Assembly: GCA_019638085.1 (NCBI GenBank)
Contig: JAHBUL010000002.1
Location: forward strand, 186,001 to 250,000
DNA length: 64,000 nucleotides
Origin: Flavobacteriales bacterium
Lineage (GTDB): Bacteria; Bacteroidota; Bacteroidia; Flavobacteriales_F; PHOS-HE28
Direction of reading: 5' to 3'
Shown here: piece after piece, positions 1-8,471 of the stretch
Numbering within the stretch: position 1 is the stretch's first letter
Layout: the number at the start of each line of letters is the position of its first letter
The notes under the pieces: generated by a model
What the model saw: only the letters and a program-made list of their open reading frames with translations
Told to the model about the DNA's origin: nothing
The model's database searches: none
Made by a program: the position numbers and the translations under genes

Positions 1-314
1 CATGCGGTGGGATCCCTACGAAATATTCGACAAAATATGCAAACTATCCACATAGACTGACCAACTCGGGTTGAGGTTGCCCTGCCCTCCCACTTTTCAG
101 GATCGAACGATCGGGATGTGGATAACTGATCTCGTCCACCCTCATCCAACAGGGTAACTTCGGGGCCGCACATTCCATCGTAGTTGTCGGTTTTCAGTTG
201 TTGGTTGTCAGGCTTCCCTGGAAGAACTTCAGTGCCGCATTGCTCCATCGGAGCACATGTCCCTGACGACTGACGACCAGGAACTGCCAACTGGTACAGG
301 ATCCGAGACCTCAA
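1..314. other. Non-coding region upstream of dnaE
   Basis: No convincing coding region is visible. The first three bases read as an ATG on the minus strand, so a gene transcribed leftward out of the window could start there, but one codon is not evidence. The right part (about 181-292) is an imperfect inverted repeat described separately. The dnaE start follows at 315. Confidence 0.5.
181..292. repeat. Imperfect long inverted repeat before dnaE
   Basis: Two arms of about 30 bases, rich in GTTGTCAG / CTGACGAC words (near 181-211 and 262-292), are roughly 70% complementary. Between them lies a perfect small hairpin at 241-255, TGCTCC-ATC-GGAGCA. The whole could fold into a cruciform or a structured RNA leader. 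It resembles a degenerate REP-like or MITE-like intergenic element, but no second copy is seen in this window. Confidence 0.45.
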
Positions 315-3300
315 ATGCAATTCTCCCACCTTCACGTCCACACCCAATTCTCCCTTCTCGACGGCGCTAGCAACATCAGCGCACTCTATAAGAAAGCCGC
401 AGCCGACGGCCAACCTGCCGTTGCCATCACCGATCATGGCAACATGTTCGGTGCGTTCAAGTTCGTGGCCGAGGCCGGCAAGCACAAGAACCCCGATGGC
501 ACGCCAAAGGTGAAGCCCATCGTGGGTTGTGAGTTCTATCTCGTGGAGGACCGCCACAAGAAAGCCTTCACCCGAGAGGACAAGGATCAGCGCTACCACC
601 AACTGATGCTGGCCAAGAACGCCATCGGGTACAAGAACCTGAGCAAGCTCTGTTCCCTCGGGTACATCGAGGGCTACTACAGCAAATACCCCCGGATCGA
701 CAAGGAACTGGTGCTGCAATATCATGAAGGATTGATCGCCACCACCTGCTGCCTGGCGGCCAGTGTGCCCCGTACCATCCTGCGCAAGGGCGAGGCTGAA
801 GGCGAAAAGGAGTTCAAGTGGTGGCTCAATCTTTTCGGTGAGGACTACTACATCGAAATGCAACGCCATGGTATCGCCGATCAGGACAAGGTGAACGCGG
901 TGTTGCTGAAGTGGGCGGGGAAGTACAATGTGCCCATCATCGCCAGCAACGACAGCCATTATGTGGACCAGCAGGACGCCAACGCACACGACATTCTCCT
1001 CTGCTTGAACACCGGTGAAAAGCAGAGCACGCCCAAGGCCACCGATGCTGACGCGGAGAACGGCACCACCAAGGGCAAACGATTCGGCTTCTCCAACGAT
1101 GAGTTCTTCTTCAAGACGAAGAACGAAATGCTGGATCGCTTCAAGGACATCCCGCAAGCACTGGACAACACCAACCAGATCGTGGATAAGGTGGAGGTGC
1201 TGAAGCTGAAGAAGGACATCCTGCTGCCGAACTTCGAGATACCCGCTGAATTTGCCGATCAGGACGAATACCTGCGATCCCTTACGTACGACGGAGCGGT
1301 GCGCAGATACCTGGGGGATCACACAAGCGCAGGGAGCGAGCCCGGTCTGAAGGGCGGCATTGATTCACTGGATCCGAAGATCAAGGAGCGCTTGGATTTC
1401 GAGCTCTTCACCATCAAGACGATGGGCTTTGCCGGCTATTTCCTGATCACGCAGGACTTCATCAACCACGGTCGCGACATCGGCGTGGTGATCGGGCCCG
1501 GCCGGGGTAGCGCGGCGGGTAGCGCGGTGGCCTATTGCATCGGCATCACCAACATCGACCCCATCAAGTACGACCTGCTGTTCGAGCGATTCCTTAATCC
1601 GGACCGCAAGAGCATGCCTGATATCGACACGGACTTCGACGACGAGGGCCGCCAGCGCGTGATCGACTACGTGGTGGAGAAGTATGGGAAGAACCAGGTG
1701 GCCCAGATCATCACCTACGGCAGCATCGCGGCCAAGAGCAGTATCCGCGACGTGGCGCGGGTGCTGGACCTGCCCCTGAACGAAGCGGACCGACTGGCCA
1801 AGCTGGTGCCGGAGCGACCCGGTATCAATTTGGGCCGCCTGCTGCGGGCGCCGCTGGATGGTGCTGGCAGCTTGAAGGACAAGGAGGGCCTCAGCAGCGA
1901 TGAAATGGCCAACGTGCGGCAGTTGCGCCAAGTGCTGGAAAGCGGCGAAGCCACGGCCGACGTGCTGAACGAAGCGGAAAAACTGGAAGGTTCCGTACGC
2001 GGCACCGGCATCCATGCAGCGGGTATCATCATCGCCCCCAGCGACCTCACGGACATCATTCCCGTATGCACCAGCAAGGAATCCAACCTGCTCCTCACCC
2101 AGTATGATGGCCGCGTGATCGAGGATGCGGGTGTGATCAAGATGGACTTCCTTGGCCTGAAGACCTTGACCATCATCCGCGATGCCCTGCGCATGATCAA
2201 GGCCAACCACGGGATCGATATCGACCTGGACAACATCCCCTTGGATGATCCGAAGACCTTCAAACTCTACCAACGGGCCGAGACCAACGGCACATTCCAG
2301 TTCGAGAGTGTTGGCATGCAGAAGCATTTGCGTGAGCTGAAGCCTGACCAGTTCGCCGACTTGATCGCCATGAATGCCCTGTATCGACCAGGACCGATCG
2401 AGTATATCCCCAGCTTCATCAAGCGCAAGCATGGGCAGCAAGAGATCGTTTACGACCTGCCCGAGATGGAGGAGTTGCTCCAAGAGACGTACGGCATTAC
2501 CGTGTACCAGGAGCAGGTGATGTTGCTGAGCCAGCGTTTGGCCGGTTTTACCAAGGGTGATGCCGACGTGCTGCGGAAGGCCATGGGCAAGAAGGACCGC
2601 GCCACGCTGGATAAGATGAAGGGCAAGTTCCTGGAAGGCACCGCCGAAAGGGGCTTGGACACCAAGGTCTGCGCCAAGGTGTGGACCGACTGGGAGGCAT
2701 TCGCCCAATACGCTTTCAATAAATCCCACAGCACGTGCTATGCTTTTGTGGCTTACCAGACCGCATGGCTGAAGGCGAACTACCCGGCTGAGTTCATGGC
2801 CTCGGTGCTCACCCACTCACAAAGCAGCATCGAAAAGGTCACCTTTTTCATGGAGGAATGCCGCCGCATGGGTATTCCCGTGCTGGGACCCAATGTGAAC
2901 GAAAGTGGATACCAGTTCAGCGTGAATGAACAAGGCCAGATCCGCTTCGGACTGGGCGCAGTGAAGGGTGTGGGTGAAGGGGCGGTGGACGCGATCGTGA
3001 CCGAACGGCAGAGTGAGCGCGGTCCTTATGTGAGTGTGTACGATATGATCCGCCGCGTGAACCTGCGTAGCGCGAACCGTAAATCCCTGGAAAGCCTGGC
3101 CTATGCAGGTGCGTTCGATGACCTTGGCGGTATGCATCGTGCACATTTCTTCTTCAACTCAGGCGAAGGCAAACCCACCTTCATTGAAACCTTGGTTCGC
3201 TACGGCCAACAGCATCAGGACGGACAGGACAGCTCGCAGGTCAGCATGTTCGATATGGTGCACGACGAAGCAGCGGCGATCCCCGAACCTCCATTGCCGC

Positions 3301-3968
3301 CCGCCGAACCATGGAGCGCACTGGAGCAACTGCACCATGAGAAGGAGGTGATCGGCTTCTACCTCAGTGGACATCCGTTGGATGATCATCGGTTGGAGAT
3401 CAAACATTTATGCAATGCGCAATTATCGCAGTTGGCGGACCTGAAGACCGTGGTAGGTCGCGAATTGTGCATGGCAGGTATCGTGACCAAGGCCGAGCAC
3501 CGTATTGCCAAGAGTGGGAAGCCATTCGGTAGTTTTTCCATGGAGGACCATTACGGCAAGCAGGACTTCATGCTCTTCAGTGAGGATTACATGAAATTCA
3601 AGCTTTACCTCCAAGCTGGGACATTGTTGCTGCTGAAGGGCAGGGCGATGGAACGCACTTGGGGGCGCGATGAAGGGCAGCTCGAATTCAAGATCTCCAG
3701 CATCGATCTGCTGGCAGATGCCCGCGAGAAGTACATCAGCAAACTGATCGTACAAATGGACGCTGCACGTGTCAACGAGGCCATGAGCCGGGAATTAGCC
3801 GACATATTGGCTACCAGTAAAGGCCCTTGCAAAGTACTTGTCTCGCTCGTCGACAGTGAGGAGAACTTGGTGGTGGATGCCGCGAGCAAAGCCGGGAACG
3901 TGAGCATTACACAGGAGCTTACCGAGCAGTTGGACCGTTTGGGTGATATAAAATGGACACTTAGCTGA
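315..3968 (+). CDS. dnaE: DNA polymerase III subunit alpha
   Basis: This is the catalytic subunit of the replicative DNA polymerase, a C-family enzyme that extends primers at the fork in complex with the beta clamp and clamp loader. The 1217-residue protein opens with a PHP domain (FSHLHVHTQFS and ITDHGN within the first 55 residues). The palm carries GPGRGSAAGS and the catalytic acidic motif PDIDTDF near residues 435-441. An OB-fold nucleic-acid-binding region lies near the C terminus, around residues 1035-1150. The length fits DnaE1-type enzymes, which run to about 1150-1250 residues. There is an insertion of about 35 residues, rich in K, D and T, near residue 240. It stands alone, with a 134-base gap before trxA. 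Confidence 0.97.
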   Translation: MQFSHLHVHTQFSLLDGASNISALYKKAAADGQPAVAITDHGNMFGAFKFVAEAGKHKNPDGTPKVKPIVGCEFYLVEDRHKKAFTREDKDQRYHQLMLAKNAIGYKNLSKLCSLGYIEGYYSKYPRIDKELVLQYHEGLIATTCCLAASVPRTILRKGEAEGEKEFKWWLNLFGEDYYIEMQRHGIADQDKVNAVLLKWAGKYNVPIIASNDSHYVDQQDANAHDILLCLNTGEKQSTPKATDADAENGTTKGKRFGFSNDEFFFKTKNEMLDRFKDIPQALDNTNQIVDKVEVLKLKKDILLPNFEIPAEFADQDEYLRSLTYDGAVRRYLGDHTSAGSEPGLKGGIDSLDPKIKERLDFELFTIKTMGFAGYFLITQDFINHGRDIGVVIGPGRGSAAGSAVAYCIGITNIDPIKYDLLFERFLNPDRKSMPDIDTDFDDEGRQRVIDYVVEKYGKNQVAQIITYGSIAAKSSIRDVARVLDLPLNEADRLAKLVPERPGINLGRLLRAPLDGAGSLKDKEGLSSDEMANVRQLRQVLESGEATADVLNEAEKLEGSVRGTGIHAAGIIIAPSDLTDIIPVCTSKESNLLLTQYDGRVIEDAGVIKMDFLGLKTLTIIRDALRMIKANHGIDIDLDNIPLDDPKTFKLYQRAETNGTFQFESVGMQKHLRELKPDQFADLIAMNALYRPGPIEYIPSFIKRKHGQQEIVYDLPEMEELLQETYGITVYQEQVMLLSQRLAGFTKGDADVLRKAMGKKDRATLDKMKGKFLEGTAERGLDTKVCAKVWTDWEAFAQYAFNKSHSTCYAFVAYQTAWLKANYPAEFMASVLTHSQSSIEKVTFFMEECRRMGIPVLGPNVNESGYQFSVNEQGQIRFGLGAVKGVGEGAVDAIVTERQSERGPYVSVYDMIRRVNLRSANRKSLESLAYAGAFDDLGGMHRAHFFFNSGEGKPTFIETLVRYGQQHQDGQDSSQVSMFDMVHDEAAAIPEPPLPPAEPWSALEQLHHEKEVIGFYLSGHPLDDHRLEIKHLCNAQLSQLADLKTVVGRELCMAGIVTKAEHRIAKSGKPFGSFSMEDHYGKQDFMLFSEDYMKFKLYLQAGTLLLLKGRAMERTWGRDEGQLEFKISSIDLLADAREKYISKLIVQMDAARVNEAMSRELADILATSKGPCKVLVSLVDSEENLVVDAASKAGNVSITQELTEQLDRLGDIKWTLS

Positions 3969-4071
3969 CCAAGTGTCAGGTGAAATGGGTACGGCAGGAA
4001 GCTTGCTGAATGCGGAATACTTCGGACCTTAGCGGTCCAGAAAAATACGTGAACGAAAACCATCGATCAAC

Positions 4072-4087
4072 GGCGCTGATCAGCGCC
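4072..4087. promoter_or_regulatory. Perfect 16-bp palindrome ahead of trxA
   Basis: GGCGCTGATCAGCGCC is a perfect two-fold symmetric sequence ending 15 bases before the trxA start codon. It could be an operator for a dimeric regulator or a small hairpin in the leader. A shorter symmetric piece, GGACC-ttagc-GGTCC, lies about 45 bases upstream of it. No function is shown by the sequence alone. Confidence 0.35.
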
Positions 4088-4102
4088 ATAAACCTGTAGA
4101 AC

Positions 4103-4423
4103 ATGGCAATTGAACTGACCGACAGCAACTTTGAGGAACTCGCGCTGAAGAGCGATAAGCCGGTCTTGGTGGACTTTTGGGCGGAATGGTGCGGCCCCTG
4201 CCGCATGGTCGGTCCGGTAGTGGAGGAACTTGCCAAGGATTATGAAGGAAAGGCGGTGATAGGCAAAGTGAACGTGGACAACAATCCGCAGACCGCCATG
4301 AAGTACGGCATCCGCAGCATACCGACCATCCTGTTCCTGAAGAACGGCGAAGTGGTGGACCGCAGCGTAGGTGCAGTACCCAAGGCCACGTTGGCTGGTA
4401 AGCTCGATGGCCAGTTGGTCTGA
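4103..4423 (+). CDS. trxA: Thioredoxin
   Basis: This is a small cytoplasmic disulfide reductase that passes electrons from thioredoxin reductase to target proteins. The 106-residue product has the canonical active site WCGPC, with redox cysteines 30 and 33, preceded by the usual VDFWAE strand. The cis-proline region IRSIPT follows, and then the LFLKNGEVV strand. Length and motif order match classical thioredoxin over the whole protein. It is followed within 40 bases by a strong intrinsic terminator, so it is probably transcribed on its own or as the end of a dnaE transcript. Confidence 0.97.
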   Translation: MAIELTDSNFEELALKSDKPVLVDFWAEWCGPCRMVGPVVEELAKDYEGKAVIGKVNVDNNPQTAMKYGIRSIPTILFLKNGEVVDRSVGAVPKATLAGKLDGQLV

Positions 4424-4457
4424 GTTGCGGCCATTAGCCACATTGAACTTCAGTATT

Positions 4458-4484
4458 AAGGCCCGGTGTTCCCGGGCCTTTTTC
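4458..4484 (+). terminator. Intrinsic terminator after trxA
   Basis: A perfect 9-bp GC-rich stem (AAGGCCCGG with CCGGGCCTT) closes a 5-base loop, TGTTC, and runs directly into a short T tract. It sits 34 bases after the trxA stop and 20 bases before the end of the convergent ABC transporter gene. It may therefore serve mainly trxA and partly both directions. Confidence 0.9.
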
Positions 4485-4503
4485 ATTTGGAACGGTGCGG
4501 ATC

Positions 4504-6252
4504 CTAGTCCGCGAACTGCAGCTCGTACAGCTTCCTGTAAGCACCGTTCTTCGCCAGTAATTGCTGATGCGATCCCTGCTCAATGATCCGTCCCTCGCCC
4601 ACCACCAGGATCCTGTCGGCTTTCTGGATGGTGCTGAGCCGGTGCGCTATAACTATGCTGGTGCGTCCCTCCGTGATCTTCTCCGTCGCTCGTTGGATCA
4701 ACTGCTCGCTCATGCTGTCCACGCTGCTGGTGGCCTCGTCCAGCACCAGCACCTTGGGTGCATTGACGTAGGCGCGGATGAACGCGAGCAGCTGCCGTTG
4801 ACCCACGCTTAGGATCGCGCCACGCTCCCGAACGCTCGTATCATAGCCTTCGGGCAATTGCATGATGAAGTCATGTGCGCCAACCGCTTTTGCCGCCGCC
4901 ATCACTTCCTCACGCGTAATACGCTCGTCGTTCAAGGTGATGTTGTTGTGTACCGTGTCGCTGAAGAGGAACACATCCTGCAGTACCACCGAGATGCTCT
5001 TGCGCAACTCATCCAAGCGATAGTCGCGGATGTCATTCCCGTCCACCAACACCTTGCCCTTTTGGTATTCATAAGCCCGGCTCAATACGTTCACGATACT
5101 GCTTTTGCCGCTGCCGGTGGCGCCCACCAAGGCGATCATCTCTCCGGCCTTGGCCGAGAAGCTGATGTCCTTCAGCACATATTCCTCATCCACATAGGCC
5201 AACCATAGGTTGCGGAACTCGATGTCGCCTTTCACATCCGCCGTGCTCATGGTGCCGCTCTCGTCCATACCGGCCTCCGTATCCAGTACGGCAAATACGC
5301 GCTCACTACCCACCATGCCCATCTGCAATACATTGAAGCGGTCGGCCAGTTGGCGGATCGGGCGGTAAAGCATGTTGATGAACTGGATGTAGGCGATCAG
5401 TTCACCGAAAGTGGCCACTCCCTTCAGCACATCGCCAACGCCCCACCAGATGAGGAACGCGAGCGATACTGCACTGAGCACCTCCACCACCGGAAAAAAC
5501 ACCGAGTAGGCGAACACCGAGCGGATGTGGGCTCCCCGGTGTTCCCGGTTGATCTGTTTGAACTTCTCGTACTCCTGCTTCTCCCGGCCGAAGAGCTGAA
5601 CGATGGCCATCCCTTGGATGTGTTCCTGCACGAAGGCATTCAGCTTCGAGACCTGGTTGCGCACTTGCTGGAAGCTCTTCTGGATCGCATTCTTGAAAAT
5701 GTTCGTGGCCCATAACAGCAGCGGGATCGGCACCATGCTCCATAGCGCGAGTTCCCAGTTATACACGAACATCACTACCACAACCACCGTGAGTTTCAGG
5801 ATGTCGCCCATGATCATCAACAGACCTTGGGAGAAGATCTGTTCGATGGTCTCTATATCGCTTACGACCCGGGTGACCAAGGTGCCGATCGGGGTCCGGT
5901 CGAAGTAGCGCATGCGGAAACCGGTGATCTTGGCGAAGAGTTGCTGGCGCAGGTCGAAGGTGACGGTCTGCCCCAACCAACTGGTCCAATAGGCCTGGAA
6001 GAACTGCACGCCGGCTTCCACGATCAGCAGGCCCACCACCACGGCCATGATCAGGTAGAGCCCCTGCAGATCACCCTTGGCAGCGTAGTCGTCGATCATT
6101 ACGGCCATCAGCACGGGGCGGATCACCGCTACCAGCGACAGGAAGATGGTGAGCGCGAACGTGATCCAGAAGAGCCTACGGTAGGGATGCACGAAACGCA
6201 TCACCCGCCGGAAAAGCCCCACATCGAACGCCGTGCCCTTCGTGCCGCTCAT
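4504..6252 (-). CDS. ABC exporter, fused permease and ATPase (MsbA/MdlB-like)
   Basis: This half-transporter should act as a dimer in the inner membrane and export a lipid, peptide or drug-like substrate powered by ATP. The 582-residue protein has an N-terminal type-1 exporter membrane domain with six helices (about residues 20-310). The nucleotide-binding domain contains Walker A GATGSGKSS, signature LSVGQ, Walker B VLVLDEATSSVD and the switch histidine in IVIAHRLST. LSVGQ instead of LSGGQ is a variant I know from Bacteroidota homologues. Its start overlaps the end of truA by 4 bases, so the two are translationally coupled. Substrate cannot be inferred. Confidence 0.9.
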   Translation of the reverse strand: MSGTKGTAFDVGLFRRVMRFVHPYRRLFWITFALTIFLSLVAVIRPVLMAVMIDDYAAKGDLQGLYLIMAVVVGLLIVEAGVQFFQAYWTSWLGQTVTFDLRQQLFAKITGFRMRYFDRTPIGTLVTRVVSDIETIEQIFSQGLLMIMGDILKLTVVVVVMFVYNWELALWSMVPIPLLLWATNIFKNAIQKSFQQVRNQVSKLNAFVQEHIQGMAIVQLFGREKQEYEKFKQINREHRGAHIRSVFAYSVFFPVVEVLSAVSLAFLIWWGVGDVLKGVATFGELIAYIQFINMLYRPIRQLADRFNVLQMGMVGSERVFAVLDTEAGMDESGTMSTADVKGDIEFRNLWLAYVDEEYVLKDISFSAKAGEMIALVGATGSGKSSIVNVLSRAYEYQKGKVLVDGNDIRDYRLDELRKSISVVLQDVFLFSDTVHNNITLNDERITREEVMAAAKAVGAHDFIMQLPEGYDTSVRERGAILSVGQRQLLAFIRAYVNAPKVLVLDEATSSVDSMSEQLIQRATEKITEGRTSIVIAHRLSTIQKADRILVVGEGRIIEQGSHQQLLAKNGAYRKLYELQFAD

Positions 6253-7010
6253 GCCTTTTCCTGCGGAATGAAGGGGTATTCAACACGCGACAGATAGAGC
6301 CCGCACGCCGGGGCGCTCTTGCCGGCCATGCCGCGATCATGGGAGGCGAGCACTTCGGCCATGTATTCCACCGGCCAATGGCCTTTGCCAATGCGGATGC
6401 AGGTACCCACGATCGCGCGCACCATGTTCCGCAAGTACCGGTTCGCGGTGATGGTGAAGCGATAGCCCACATCCGTGGCCACCCAATTGGCTTGCCGCAC
6501 ATCGCACATGGAAGTTCCATTGTCGCTGCCGGTGCGCTGGAAGCAGCTGAAATCCTGCGTGCCGATCATTACTTGACAAGCGGCGTCCATGGCAATCACA
6601 TCCAGCTCCACATGAAGCAGGTAGGACCTCTGGTGGAGGAACGGGTCCTTTTGTCGGTGGATCAGGTAGGTATACTCCCGTTCCCGCGCACTGAACCTTG
6701 CGTGTGCATCATCGGCGACCAATAGCATGCGTTTCGCAGCGATGCTCGGCGGCAACAGACCGTTGATGCTGTTGTAGAATCCTTCGGTGTTCTCGATCGG
6801 CTCAGGCGCATCGAAGTGGATGAAGTAGGAAGAAGCATGGACGCCAGTGTCCGTGCGGCCGCAGCCCAACGCCGTCACCTTCGGTCTTCGCAGCCGCATG
6901 CGCAGGGCCTGCTCCACCTCCTCCTGCACGGTGGACGTTCCCTCCAGCTGCCGCTGCCAGCCCCGGTACGGTGTGCCGTCGTAGGCGAGTTCCATAAAAT
7001 AGCGTGGCAT
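6249..7010 (-). CDS. truA: tRNA pseudouridine synthase A
   Basis: TruA isomerises uridine to pseudouridine at positions 38-40 in the anticodon arm of many tRNAs. The 253-residue product starts MPRYFMELAYDGTPYRGW, the family's N-terminal hallmark. The catalytic aspartate lies in GRTDTGVHA (Asp54), and RYLRNMVRAIVG, a conserved C-terminal RNA-binding segment, is present. Length is normal. It is the first gene of a two-gene minus-strand operon with the ABC exporter, which it overlaps by 4 bases. Confidence 0.96.
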   Translation of the reverse strand: MPRYFMELAYDGTPYRGWQRQLEGTSTVQEEVEQALRMRLRRPKVTALGCGRTDTGVHASSYFIHFDAPEPIENTEGFYNSINGLLPPSIAAKRMLLVADDAHARFSAREREYTYLIHRQKDPFLHQRSYLLHVELDVIAMDAACQVMIGTQDFSCFQRTGSDNGTSMCDVRQANWVATDVGYRFTITANRYLRNMVRAIVGTCIRIGKGHWPVEYMAEVLASHDRGMAGKSAPACGLYLSRVEYPFIPQEKA

Positions 7011-7083
7011 GCAGGTCGATCAGACAATTAGTGGATCAGAAAATCCGAATTCGGGATGCAAAAGTAGGTCGGTGCCTGCGTGT

Positions 7084-7091
7084 GATCTTTG
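7084..7091 (+). promoter_or_regulatory. Possible -7 element of the phosphoesterase gene
   Basis: GATCTTTG resembles the Bacteroidota -7 consensus TAnnTTTG, with one mismatch and a weak -33 region. It lies only 4 bases before the chosen start codon, so transcription from it would give a nearly leaderless message. The same octamer occurs 11 bases before the DUF5683 gene at 17398. Confidence 0.25.
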
Positions 7092-7095
7092 CGCG

Positions 7096-7629
7096 ATGAA
7101 ACGCATCGGTCTACTTTCCGACACCCATGGCTGGCTGGACCTACGGTTGCAAGAGCACTTCAAGGAGTGTGACGAGATCTGGCATGCGGGCGACATCGGC
7201 GGGAAAGCCGTAACGGACGAGCTGCAACGCTGGAAGCCACTGCGCGCGATCCATGGCAACATCGATGATGCGAAGACACGACTGGAATTCCCGGCTGATC
7301 AGCGATTCACCATCGAAGGCGTGCGCGTTTGGATGACCCATATCGGCGGCAGGCCACCGCGCTATGACCCGGCCGTACGGGATGAGCTGAAGCGCGATCC
7401 GCCTACCCTCTTTATCTGTGGGCACTCACACATCTGCATGGTGAAGTTCGACCCTGCATTGAATATGCTTTACATGAACCCAGGTGCCACTGGCAGGCAC
7501 GGCTGGCACAAGGTGCGTACGGCACTGCGCTTCACGATCGACGGGCCCAAGCTGAAGGACCTGGAGGTGATCGAACTGGGCGCTAGAGGAGCTGGAGAGA
7601 ATTTGGACGAGGAGGCGCAGAGGCGCTGA
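7096..7629 (+). CDS. Metallophosphoesterase, YfcE/MJ0936-like
   Basis: A calcineurin-like phosphodiesterase of 177 residues, probably cytoplasmic, using two metal ions to hydrolyse phosphodiesters; the substrate is unknown. Metal-binding motifs are seen in order: LSDTHGW (Asp9, His11), HAGDIG (Asp33), IHGNID (Asn55) and CGHSHI (His110, His112). The ATG at 7096 was chosen over an upstream in-frame ATG at 7009. The extra 29 residues are not conserved-looking and overlap the truA start, while the family begins directly at the strand leading to the first metal site. The gene is divergent from truA. Confidence 0.88.
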   Translation: MKRIGLLSDTHGWLDLRLQEHFKECDEIWHAGDIGGKAVTDELQRWKPLRAIHGNIDDAKTRLEFPADQRFTIEGVRVWMTHIGGRPPRYDPAVRDELKRDPPTLFICGHSHICMVKFDPALNMLYMNPGATGRHGWHKVRTALRFTIDGPKLKDLEVIELGARGAGENLDEEAQRR

Positions 7630-7760
7630 GAATGCAGGCTGGTACCATGTGCCGAGTAACCATAGAGTACGGAATTCTTGGCACCGCACACGGCATTGTA
7701 CTCGGTACCCAATACCGATCCAGACACCACGCATCTCCTCTGCGTCACCGTGCCGAAGGG

Positions 7761-8234
7761 CTACCTCAACCTATCCATCCCCTTCACCAAAGCCTCATCC
7801 TTCCGGATGCCGCGCTCGGCCAGCAAGGTGAATACCACCATCAGGAGCGGCAAAATGGCACCAAGTCCAAAGCTGTTCTCCACCACCCCTCCTTGTTCCA
7901 AATAGGCGCGGATCGAGTTGTCTGTGATGAACAGGAAGACAAGGATCGCCATCACCAAAAGATTCACCATGCGGGTGATGCGCAGCTGGCGCATGCGATT
8001 GTTGTACATGAAGATGATGCCCACCAGCAATGCGGAAAGCACACCGAGCAGAATGGCGAAAGGGACCTTTGCCGTGGCATCGGTGATCGGTGTACCTTCG
8101 GAGTTGAACAACCCTGTAGTTCGGAAGATGAAGGTCTGATCCCCCCGCATGAAAGTGTCTACCGGGAAAAGAAAGGTGAGTGCTCCGCAAATGGCGGCCA
8201 GTAGCAAGAAGAGGGATTGTTTTCGTTGAAGCAT
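7761..8234 (-). CDS. DUF4293 family integral membrane protein
   Basis: A 157-residue inner-membrane protein of unknown function. Four hydrophobic segments are visible (about residues 7-25, 58-76, 88-105 and 123-140), with a short extracytoplasmic stretch between the first two. The N terminus MLQRKQSLFLLLAA followed by an FPVDTF-type turn is characteristic of DUF4293, a family I know almost only from Bacteroidota and often beside rho. Here it is divergent from rho, with a 237-base gap that must hold both promoters. The conserved neighbourhood hints at a link to transcription or translation physiology, but nothing in the sequence defines a role. Confidence 0.85.
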   Translation of the reverse strand: MLQRKQSLFLLLAAICGALTFLFPVDTFMRGDQTFIFRTTGLFNSEGTPITDATAKVPFAILLGVLSALLVGIIFMYNNRMRQLRITRMVNLLVMAILVFLFITDNSIRAYLEQGGVVENSFGLGAILPLLMVVFTLLAERGIRKDEALVKGMDRLR

Positions 8235-8471
8235 GTGGCTTGGGGAAGGTGCGCGAAGATCGCCTCCTTGAACGGATGTGGGAAATCCAAAGCCTCAACC
8301 CCGGACAAAAAAAGTTGATGAAAGCCGGTTACTCCTTATTATTGCAACGTCATTCTTCGGCTGGCCCTCAGTTTTTTGTCAGCCCCTTCCCCATTACGAC
8401 ACCGAATTTTCTTCTTGAGCCTTGTGGCGCTACGCGGCTGAATACCGCATCCCACTCCGAATCCGTATAGC

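Noticed and set aside
1365-2816. Long open frame antisense to dnaE (483 codons)
   Set aside because: It lies fully inside dnaE, has no family signature and is explained by high-GC codon bias on the opposite strand.
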